Source of the DNA: Thermoleophilia bacterium
Lineage (GTDB): Bacteria > Actinomycetota > Thermoleophilia > Miltoncostaeales > Miltoncostaeaceae
DNA: 64,000 nucleotides
Assembly: GCA_020848615.1 (NCBI GenBank)
Contig: JADLHW010000073.1
Span: forward strand, 1-64,000
Direction of reading: 5' to 3'
Of this stretch, positions 58,362 to 64,000 are shown piece after piece. Under the pieces are notes generated by a model that was not told the origin of the DNA, did no database searches, and saw nothing but the letters and a program-made list of their open reading frames with translations. Position 1 is the stretch's first letter, and every line of letters begins with the position of its first letter. The position numbers were made by a program, and so were the translations under genes.

Positions 58362-59300
58362 ATGGGTGGGAATGCGGCACCCGGCGGGGGCGGACCCCCC
58401 GCGATCCGGCTCGCGGGCCTCGGGAAGCGGTACGGATCGACCGTCGCGCTGGCGGACCTGGACCTCACGGTGGCACCGGGAGAGGTGTACGGGTACCTCG
58501 GGCCCAACGGCGCGGGCAAGACCACCACGATACGCCTGATGCTGGGGCTGCACCGCCCCACGCGGGGGCGGGCGGAGATCTTCGGCGTCGACGCATGGGC
58601 GGATCCGGTGGCGGCCCACCGGCGGGTGGCGTACGTGGCCGGCGAGCCGTTCCTGTGGCCGGGCCTCACCTCCGCGGAGACCTTCGCGTTCCTCGGACGC
58701 CTGCACGGCGGCGTCGACGCGGCGTACCTGCGGACCCTGATCGACCGGTTCGACCTGGACGTGGACCGCAAGGTGCGGGCGCTGTCGAAGGGGAACCGGC
58801 AGAAGGTGCAGCTGGTGGCGGCGCTGGCGACCCGGGCCGACCTGCTGGTCCTGGACGAGCCCACATCCGGCCTGGACCCGCTCATGGAGATGGCGTTCCG
58901 GGAGTCGGTGGCCGAGGCCCGCGCCCGCGGGCAGGCGGTGTTCCTGAGCTCCCACATCCTCAGCGAGGTCGAGGCGCTGTGCGACCGGGTCGGGATCCTG
59001 CGCGACGGCCGGCTGGTGGACGAGGGCGGCCTCGCGCAGCTGCGGCACCTGCACGCCCGCACGCTGGAGGTCACCTTCGACGGCCCCGCCCCGGCCCTCG
59101 ACCCCGTGGACGGCGTGGAGGTGGTGCTGCGTGAGGGCGGGGTGCTGCGCGCCGAGGTGTCCGGGGCGGACGCCATGGCGGCGCTGGTGTCCCAGCTGGG
59201 CCGGCACCGGGTGACGGGCCTCACCGGCAGGGAGCCGTCGCTGGAGGAGATCTTCCTGCACCACTACGACGGGGTGCCCGGTGGTCCGGAGGGCGCATAG
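58362..59300 (+). CDS. ABC transporter ATP-binding protein
   Basis: A 312-residue ABC ATPase. Walker A GPNGAGKTTTIRL, Q-loop region GEPFLWPGLTSAETFAFLG, signature LSKGNRQKVQL (in place of LSGGQ, as in ABC-2 exporters), Walker B LLVLDEPTSGLDPL and the H-loop SSHILSEVEAL. The C-terminal 80 residues are the extra domain usual in export ATPases. It overlaps the permease gene by 20 nt. The pair forms an ABC-2 type exporter; substrate unknown. Confidence 0.93.
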   Translation: MGGNAAPGGGGPPAIRLAGLGKRYGSTVALADLDLTVAPGEVYGYLGPNGAGKTTTIRLMLGLHRPTRGRAEIFGVDAWADPVAAHRRVAYVAGEPFLWPGLTSAETFAFLGRLHGGVDAAYLRTLIDRFDLDVDRKVRALSKGNRQKVQLVAALATRADLLVLDEPTSGLDPLMEMAFRESVAEARARGQAVFLSSHILSEVEALCDRVGILRDGRLVDEGGLAQLRHLHARTLEVTFDGPAPALDPVDGVEVVLREGGVLRAEVSGADAMAALVSQLGRHRVTGLTGREPSLEEIFLHHYDGVPGGPEGA

Positions 59301-60873
59301 GGCCCTGGCCCGGCGGGCGTTCGCCGACGCGCGCACCCGCAACATCTCGTTCGGGCTGCTGTTCCTGATCGTCGCGGTGCTGCAGCCGGCGGCGTACCGG
59401 CAGACCTACCCCACCCTGGCCGACCGGATGGCGTTCGCCGAGTCGTTCGGCACCAACAGGAGCGTGATGCTGTTCTACGGCAAGCCGCGGGACCTGCTGA
59501 CCGTGGAGGGCTACACCGCCTGGCGGGTCGGGGGGATCCTCGCGCTGTTCGCCGCGGTGTGGGGCGTGATGGCCGCGGTGCGGGCGCTGCGCGCCGAGGA
59601 GGACGCGGGCCGTCAGGAGCTCGTGCTGGCCGCGGCGGTGGGTCGCCGGCAGGCGTTCCTGTCCGCCCTCGCGGGGGTGGCCGGCGGCATCGTGGTGCTG
59701 TGGCTGGCGATCCTCGCGGGGCTGGTGATGGGCGGCCTCGCCGTGCCGGGATCCGCGTTCCTGGCGCTGGTGACCGTGTCGCCCGCCGTGGTGTTCGCCG
59801 CCGCCGGTGCCGCGGTGTGCCAGCTCGCCGATTCCCGGCGCCTCGCGACCGCCCTGGGCCTGGGGCTGGTGTCCGTGGCGTTCGTGGTGCGGGTGGTGGC
59901 CGACACCGACGACCGGCCTGCGCTGCGCTGGGCGTCGCCGCTGGGCTGGACCGAGGAGATGCGGGCGTTCGCGGACCCCCGCCCGGCCGTGCTGCTGCTG
60001 CCCGCCGTCCTGGCGGCGCTGCTGGTGGCGGTCGCAGCGGCCGCGCTGGCGCGCCGGGACATCGGCCGCGGCATGCTGAGCTCCCGTGACGCCCGGGCGC
60101 CGCGCACCCGCCTGCTGGGCTCCGCGCCGGGCCAGGCGCTGCGCGCGGAGGCGGGGGTGCTGGCCGCGTGGGCCGCGGGCCTGTGGATCTTCGCGCTGGT
60201 GATCGGGGTGGTGAGCAGCAGCATTTCCGCCGCCGGGATCTCGGAGGAGCTGCGCCGGCAGCTCGAGGCGTTCGGGGGCCTGTCGATCGTGACCCCGCGC
60301 GGCTACCTGAGCCTCACGTTCCTGTTCTTCGTGCTGGCGGTGTGCCTGTTCGCCTGCGCGCAGGTCACCGCCGCCCGCCACGAGGAGGCCGATGGGCGTC
60401 TGGAGACGCTCCTGGCGCTGCCGCTGGGGCGCGCCCGGTGGCTCGCGGGGCGGCTGGCCCTCGCGGTGGCCGCCGCGGCGATGCTGGGCCTGGGCAGCGG
60501 CGTGGCCGCGTGGGCGGGCGCCGCGTCCCAGTCCGCCGGCGTGGGCCTGGCGGGGATGCTGGCGGCCGGCGCGAACTGCGTCCCCGCCGCCGTGCTGTTC
60601 CTGGGGATCGCGGCACTGGGGTTCGCCGTCCTGCCGCGCAGCTCGGCGACGATCGCCTACGGGGCGGTGAGCGCCGCGTTCGTGTGGGAGCTGTTCGGGG
60701 CGGTGGCCGGGGCCCCGGACTGGACCCTGCAGGTGTCCCCGTTCCACCACATCGGGTTCGTGCCGGCCCAGTCCTTCCGCCCGCTGGCGGCCGCGGTCAT
60801 GGCCGCGGTGGGGCTCGCCGCCGCGGGCGCGGCGCTGTGGCGGTTCCGGCGACGGGACCTGGTGGGCGCCTGA
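59281..60873 (+). CDS. ABC-2 type transporter permease
   Basis: A 530-residue membrane protein with about twelve hydrophobic segments in two halves (first around residues 24-280, second 290-520), each with the EEDAGRQELVLAAAVGRRQAFLSAL or EEADGRLETLLALPLGRARWLAGRLAL cytoplasmic loop. Such duplicated permeases (polyketide/antibiotic exporter type) work as one chain with a single ATPase. The start is a GTG inside the end of the ATPase gene. Arg-rich N-terminus precedes the first helix. Confidence 0.9.
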   Translation: MVRRAHRALARRAFADARTRNISFGLLFLIVAVLQPAAYRQTYPTLADRMAFAESFGTNRSVMLFYGKPRDLLTVEGYTAWRVGGILALFAAVWGVMAAVRALRAEEDAGRQELVLAAAVGRRQAFLSALAGVAGGIVVLWLAILAGLVMGGLAVPGSAFLALVTVSPAVVFAAAGAAVCQLADSRRLATALGLGLVSVAFVVRVVADTDDRPALRWASPLGWTEEMRAFADPRPAVLLLPAVLAALLVAVAAAALARRDIGRGMLSSRDARAPRTRLLGSAPGQALRAEAGVLAAWAAGLWIFALVIGVVSSSISAAGISEELRRQLEAFGGLSIVTPRGYLSLTFLFFVLAVCLFACAQVTAARHEEADGRLETLLALPLGRARWLAGRLALAVAAAAMLGLGSGVAAWAGAASQSAGVGLAGMLAAGANCVPAAVLFLGIAALGFAVLPRSSATIAYGAVSAAFVWELFGAVAGAPDWTLQVSPFHHIGFVPAQSFRPLAAAVMAAVGLAAAGAALWRFRRRDLVGA

Positions 60874-60883
60874 TGCGCCCCGG

Positions 60884-61183
60884 TCAGGGGTCCCGGTAGC
60901 CCCTGCGCCGGACCGGGCGGAACCGGTAGCGGTCGGGTTCGCGGCGCACCTGCGCCGCGAGGCGCCGGAAGTAGTCCCGGCCCTCGTCGGTGCCGATGAG
61001 CTCCGACTCCCGCCGGCTCAGGTCGAACCCGTGCAGGTACGCCGACGGGCCGGTGCCCACCGCGATCGCGATCGCATGGCGGCCGCAGTACCGGTCAGCC
61101 GACCGGGTGACCAGGTGGATCGCGTAGTGGGCGTCGCGGTCATCGGCGACGATCTCGCCCAGCTCCATCGGTTCGGCGGCCAC
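60884..61183 (-). CDS. Hypothetical small soluble protein
   Basis: A 99-residue protein if the GTG at 61181-61183 is used, which sits seven bases after a TAGCAT -10-like box; an ATG at 61168 gives 94 residues. It has AHYAIHLVTRSADRYCGRHAIAIAVGTG and ESELIGTDEGRDYFRRLAAQVRREPDRYRFRPVRRRG, i.e. a charged, Arg-rich end. No family recognised. It is convergent with the ABC permease gene. Confidence 0.6.
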   Translation of the reverse strand: MAAEPMELGEIVADDRDAHYAIHLVTRSADRYCGRHAIAIAVGTGPSAYLHGFDLSRRESELIGTDEGRDYFRRLAAQVRREPDRYRFRPVRRRGYRDP

Positions 61184-61190
61184 CCGGGCG

Positions 61191-61196
61191 ATGCTA
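61191..61196 (-). promoter_or_regulatory. -10-like TAGCAT seven bases before GTG (leaderless)
   Basis: On the minus strand TAGCAT ends seven bases before the GTG at 61183, the same layout as the other leaderless candidates. Confidence 0.35.
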
Positions 61197-61223
61197 CCCG
61201 CATCGCCGTGGGAGGGCTCACGG

Positions 61224-62195
61224 TCAGTCCAGCGGCTCCCGGACGGGCTCGTCGAGCTCCAGCCAGGCCGCCGCGGCATCGTCGTGGCGCTCGTGCACCA
61301 GCACCCGCAGGGCGCGGCGCTCCTCCTGCCGGTTCGGGAGCTCCGGCAGTCCGCAGAACGCGATGATCGTGTAGTTGCCCGACGGCTCGCGCAGGCGCTC
61401 CACACGCAGCGCCGCCAGCCCCGAGGCCGCGATCATGAGGCCCACGGAGGTGAGGCTGAAGGCGTGGAGGTGCTCGATGAAGAACTCCTCCCGCCCCGGG
61501 CCGTCCTCGGCGGCGCCCTCGCCGTCCGGGACCTCCAGGTACACGAACCCGCCGGGCTCCAGCAGCGAGGTGGTGCGGTTGAGCATCATCACCGGGTCGG
61601 GGACGTGCTCCAGCACCTTGTTCAGGGTCACCACGTCGAACGTCCCCAGGCCGTCGGCGGTGGTGAAGTCCGCGCACACGGTGGGCACGCAGGCGAGGGT
61701 GCGGGCCAGCTCGGCCTGCCGCGGGTCCGGGTCGAGGGCCGTCACGCTCCAGCCCTCCGACGCCAGCGCCCAGGGGAACACCGCCAGGCCGGACCCCACG
61801 TCCAGGGCCCGCGGGCGACGCTGCTCGGCGTCGTGCGCCCACAGCCAGTCCCCGGCGAACTCCGTGATGCGCCTCACGCGGACGTGGTTGTCGCTGCGCT
61901 CGGGCGGCAGGGCGATGAGGCGCTCGAACGTCTCGCGCATGTGGTCGCCGTGGGTGGCCTCAGCGGAGTCGCCGGAGTAGAGCTCCTCCAGGTCGACGCC
62001 GGGGTCGATGAGGAAGTGCCCGCACGCGGTGCACCGCCACACCTCGCGGTGGTACCGCCCGTCGAGGCCGGGGTAGCGGGTCTCCCCCTCCGGCGGGGTC
62101 GCGTACGTCCACGCCAGGTCGAACCGGTGGCCGCCGCAGAGGCAGCGGGCCAGGTGGCCCGTCCGGGCCGGCGCCGCGAGCTCGTACTCAGCCAT
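61224..62195 (-). CDS. Class I SAM methyltransferase with N-terminal zinc-binding part
   Basis: A 323-residue methyltransferase. The N-terminus has CLCGGH and later CTACGH (about residues 19 and 48), a likely zinc site of the kind found in sugar methyltransferases. The SAM fold follows: RRPRALDVGSGLAVFPWALASEGWSVTALDPDPRQAELARTL, FDVVTLNKVLEHVPDPVMMLNRTTSLLEPGGFVYLEVPDGEG, EEFFIEHLHAFSLTSVGLMI. Start ATG at 62193-62195 with GGGGAGGA before it. It overlaps the 53-residue CxxC-type frame upstream and shares its promoter. A sugar substrate is likely. Confidence 0.85.
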   Translation of the reverse strand: MAEYELAAPARTGHLARCLCGGHRFDLAWTYATPPEGETRYPGLDGRYHREVWRCTACGHFLIDPGVDLEELYSGDSAEATHGDHMRETFERLIALPPERSDNHVRVRRITEFAGDWLWAHDAEQRRPRALDVGSGLAVFPWALASEGWSVTALDPDPRQAELARTLACVPTVCADFTTADGLGTFDVVTLNKVLEHVPDPVMMLNRTTSLLEPGGFVYLEVPDGEGAAEDGPGREEFFIEHLHAFSLTSVGLMIAASGLAALRVERLREPSGNYTIIAFCGLPELPNRQEERRALRVLVHERHDDAAAAWLELDEPVREPLD

Positions 62196-62349
62196 GTGCG
62201 TCCTCCCCTTCCAGGGCATCCGGGTCCTCGGTGGCATCCATGCGGGCCACCACCACCGGCTCCTCGCCGGACGGGTGCTCGGCCAACGCGCCCTCCACCA
62301 CCGGATCGGGGCGGCGGTCGGGCAGGACGCAGCGGGTGCAGTACCTCAT
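62188..62349 (-). CDS. 53-residue frame resembling the N-terminus of WbpG/PseA amidotransferases
   Basis: The ATG at 62347-62349 opens a frame starting MRYCTRCVLPDRRPDP, which equals the start of N-acetyl sugar amidotransferases (WbpG/PseA), where CxxCxxPDTRP is the first zinc-like motif. After residue 16 the frame turns acidic and ends at residue 53, seven bases inside the methyltransferase gene start. It is either a truncated amidotransferase (a remnant) or a real small zinc protein; the sigma-28-like promoter at 62360 and coupling to the methyltransferase favour expression. The intact enzyme, if any, lies elsewhere. Confidence 0.5.
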   Translation of the reverse strand: MRYCTRCVLPDRRPDPVVEGALAEHPSGEEPVVVARMDATEDPDALEGEDAHG

Positions 62350-62359
62350 CGCGCCCCGG

Positions 62360-62386
62360 TCATCGGCACCCGCGCCGCGTTCCTGA
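62360..62386 (-). promoter_or_regulatory. Sigma-28-like promoter for the CxxC frame and methyltransferase
   Basis: On the minus strand TCAGGAAC is followed after 11 nt by GCCGATGA, ending 10 nt before the ATG at 62349. One base differs from TCAAG in the -35. Confidence 0.45.
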
Positions 62387-62433
62387 GCGGCCGTGGCCGG
62401 CGCCGGCCGCGCGGAGTGTCAAGGGGGATACCC

Positions 62434-62452
62434 GCCCTCCTCAGCGGAGGGC
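62434..62452. other. Small hairpin in the bidirectional control region
   Basis: GCCCTCC (62434-62440) pairs with GGAGGGC (62446-62452) around a 5-nt loop, between the two divergent promoters. A second inverted repeat, GCCGGGTCA at 62474-62482 and TGACCCGGC at 62510-62518, follows. Neither is tied to a known regulator. Confidence 0.3.
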
Positions 62453-62538
62453 CGATGAGGGTCACGTCCCGCGGCCGGGTCACGATCCCTCGGGCGTACG
62501 CGGGGGGGCTGACCCGGCGGGTCCCCTCCACGAAGCGC

Positions 62539-62565
62539 TCAAGTACGCCCGCCCGGTGCCGAGGG
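62539..62565 (+). promoter_or_regulatory. Sigma-28-like promoter for the HisH/HisF-like pair
   Basis: TCAAGTAC is followed after 11 nt by GCCGAGGG, 55 nt before the proposed start at 62620. Confidence 0.55.
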
Positions 62566-62619
62566 AGTGGGGCGCGAGTGCGCGCCCGTCGAGTGTCCCC
62601 CGAGTGCCGGAGGTGCCCC

Positions 62620-63240
62620 CTGGTCACGGTCGTCGACCTGGGTCTCTCGAACCTGGAGTCCGTCCTCCGGGCGCTGCGCCGTGTGGGCGCCGAGGCCCGC
62701 GCCACCCGCGACCCCGCCCAGGTGGAGGCCGCCCGCGCACTGGTGCTGCCCGGTGTGGGCGCGTTCGGCGACGGCATGGCGAGCCTGCGCGACGCGAGGC
62801 TCATCGACCCCATCCGCGCGCACGCCGCGGCAGGCCGTCCCCTGCTGGGGATCTGTCTGGGCATGCAGCTGCTCGCCGACATGGGCACCGAGCGCGGCGC
62901 GTTCACCGGCCTGGGCCTGGTGCCCGGCACGGTGGTGCGCCTCTCCCCGCCGGACCCCGCGTTCCGGGTGCCGAACGTCGGGTGGTGCGACACGGAGGCC
63001 GTGCGGTCCGAGGGCCCCGTGGCGCGCGACGGCTGCTTCCACTTCGCGCACAGCCACCACCTGCTGGGCGACCCCATCGACGTGCAGGCCGGCACGGACA
63101 TCGGCGGCCAGCACGTGGCCGCGGCGGTCGCCCGCGAGAACGTGTGGGGCGTGCAGTTCCGCCCGGAGAAGAGCCAGGACGACGGGCTCGCCGTGCTGGA
63201 GCACTTCCTCGCACGGATCGCGCGGAGGGTCCCCGCGTGA
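62620..63240 (+). CDS. HisH-like glutamine amidotransferase (WbuY-type)
   Basis: A 206-residue class I glutaminase: VTVVDLGLSNLESVLRALRRVGAEA, VLPGVGAFGDGMASLRD, LLGICLGMQLLAD with the catalytic Cys, FHFAHSHHL, and VQFRPEKSQDDGLAVLEHFL where histidine HisH has HPEKS. RPEKS in place of HPEKS removes the usual catalytic His, so activity may depend on a neighbouring residue. Start: a CTG at 62620 with GGAGGTG five bases before it; the only in-frame ATG/GTG/TTG nearby is a GTG at 62593 without a ribosome site. Paired with a WbuZ-like gene, so it feeds ammonia to a sugar amidotransferase rather than to histidine synthesis. Confidence 0.85.
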   Translation: MVTVVDLGLSNLESVLRALRRVGAEARATRDPAQVEAARALVLPGVGAFGDGMASLRDARLIDPIRAHAAAGRPLLGICLGMQLLADMGTERGAFTGLGLVPGTVVRLSPPDPAFRVPNVGWCDTEAVRSEGPVARDGCFHFAHSHHLLGDPIDVQAGTDIGGQHVAAAVARENVWGVQFRPEKSQDDGLAVLEHFLARIARRVPA

Positions 63241-64000
63241 GCCGCCCGCGCCTGGTCCCGGTGCTGCTGGTCAAGCACGGCCTGCTGGTGCGCAGCCAGG
63301 GGTTCGGCGTGCACCAGGTCATCGGGAACCCCGGGTCCGCCGTCGAGCGGTTCTCCCACTGGAACGTCGACGAGCTCATCCTCATCGACATCTCCACCGA
63401 GGACCGGCACGGCCCGCGCCGCGACGACCCGGAGGTGCGGCCGGAGGGGTCCACGGGCCTCGACGTGCTGCGCGCCGTCGCCCCCGCGTGCCACATGCCG
63501 CTGTCGGTGGGCGGCCGCATCCGCACGATGGGCGACATCACCGACCGCCTCGCCGCCGGCGCCGACAGGGTGGTGCTCACCACCGCCCCCGTGGAGACCC
63601 CGGAGCTCATCGCCCAGGGTGCCGCCCGGTTCGGCTCCCGGTGCATCGTGGTGGGCATCGACGCGCTGCGCCGCGACGACGGGAAGCTGGAGGCCCTGAT
63701 CCACGGGGGCCGCACCCCGACAGGCCTGCACCCCGCCGAGCTGGCGCGGGAGTTGGAGCGCATGGGCGCCGGGGAGATCCTCCTGAACTCGGTGGACCGG
63801 GACGGCTGCGGCCACGGCTACGACCTGTCCCTGATCCAGGAGGTCACCCGCGCGGTGCGCATCCCGGTGATCGCCTGCGGCGGCGTGGGCCGGTACGAGC
63901 ACGTCCCCGCGGCCATCACCTCCGGCGGCGCGAGCGCCGCGGCGGCCGCGAGCATCTTCCACCTCCACGAGCTCAGCTACCCCAACGCCAAGCAGGCGTG
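63237..64000 (+). CDS. HisF-like synthase subunit (WbuZ-type), 3' end outside window
   Basis: The visible 254 residues are a HisF-like TIM barrel of the WbuZ type: LVPVLLVKHGLLVRSQGFGVHQVIGNPGSAVERFSHWNVDELILIDIS at the start, PLSVGGRIRTMGDITDRLAAGADRVVLTTAP, EILLNSVDRDGCGHGYDLSLI, IACGGVGR and SAAAAASIFH. The KHGLLVRSQGF and QVIGNP segments separate the sugar-amidation clade from histidine HisF. GTG start overlaps the HisH-like stop. With WbuY and a WbpG/PseA amidotransferase such proteins make amidino sugars (for example on pseudaminic or legionaminic acid). Confidence 0.88.
   Translation, partial: MSRPRLVPVLLVKHGLLVRSQGFGVHQVIGNPGSAVERFSHWNVDELILIDISTEDRHGPRRDDPEVRPEGSTGLDVLRAVAPACHMPLSVGGRIRTMGDITDRLAAGADRVVLTTAPVETPELIAQGAARFGSRCIVVGIDALRRDDGKLEALIHGGRTPTGLHPAELARELERMGAGEILLNSVDRDGCGHGYDLSLIQEVTRAVRIPVIACGGVGRYEHVPAAITSGGASAAAAASIFHLHELSYPNAKQA

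Noticed and set aside
62419-62458. TCAAGGGG and GCCGATGA on the plus strand as another sigma-28 promoter
   Set aside because: The two halves are 24 nt apart, twice the spacing of the other sites, and a small hairpin lies between them.
1-64000. CRISPR array, tRNA, rRNA or insertion sequence
   Set aside because: No regularly spaced repeats, no transposase-like frame and no recognisable stable RNA sequence was found by eye on either strand.

Overview
This 64-kb window comes from a very GC-rich bacterium. Bacillus-type motility genes (CheC, CheD, a FliY with CheC and FliN domains, SwrD/FlbD) sit beside an F420-type luciferase-like oxidoreductase, and several genes have a -10-like box 6-7 nt before the start codon, suggesting leaderless mRNAs. 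Together these suggest a flagellated actinobacterium, perhaps of the Thermoleophilia/Solirubrobacterales type. The phylum is an inference from gene content; there is no rRNA or tRNA gene to confirm it.

Layout. 1-31.9 kb is a chemotaxis/flagellar super-cluster, nearly all on the minus strand. In transcription order from the right it runs fliS, an HDOD gene, flgB, flgC, fliE, fliF, fliG, fliH, fliI; then an unrelated block (20.7-24.6 kb); then fliJ, a lytic transglycosylase, fliK, flgD, a TIGR02530-type gene, flgE; flbD, motA, motB, fliL; fliM, fliY; cheY; fliO, fliP, fliQ, fliR, cheB; an ECF sigma/anti-sigma pair; cheR; a YyaC-like spore gene on the plus strand; and cheA, cheC, cheD. 32-38 kb is housekeeping or accessory: an MgtE-N/CBS protein, a DUF1003 protein, a secreted protein, MerR with a carboxymuconolactone decarboxylase-like gene, a TfoX-N protein and the LLM oxidoreductase. 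38-52.3 kb holds glycosyltransferases and methyltransferases around flaG-fliD-fliS-fliT and looks like a flagellin-glycosylation island; its core is three overlapping large glycosyltransferase genes, two of them bimodular. 52.4-61.2 kb carries a SnoaL-like protein, an arginine succinyltransferase (ast) operon with an M20 peptidase in place of astE, and an ABC exporter. 61.2-64 kb has a methyltransferase and a HisH/HisF-like pair of the WbuY/WbuZ sugar-amidation type.

How the parts connect. A motif close to the sigma-28 (FliA/SigD/WhiG) consensus, TCAAG-type -35, 11 (sometimes 12) nt, then GCCGAT-type -10, recurs before cheA, cheY, fliM, flbD, fliJ, fliS, both sugar-gene promoters at 38-39 kb, the TPR glycosyltransferase, the glycosyltransferase trio and both sides of the 62.35-62.62 kb control region. 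The motif ties the sugar genes at both ends of the window to motility. Flagellin, flgK/flgL, flhA/flhB/flhF and the sigma-28 gene itself are not in this window.

No gene-free stretch exceeds 300 bases. The longest, 62350-62619, is a bidirectional control region. No tRNA, rRNA, CRISPR array or insertion sequence was seen.
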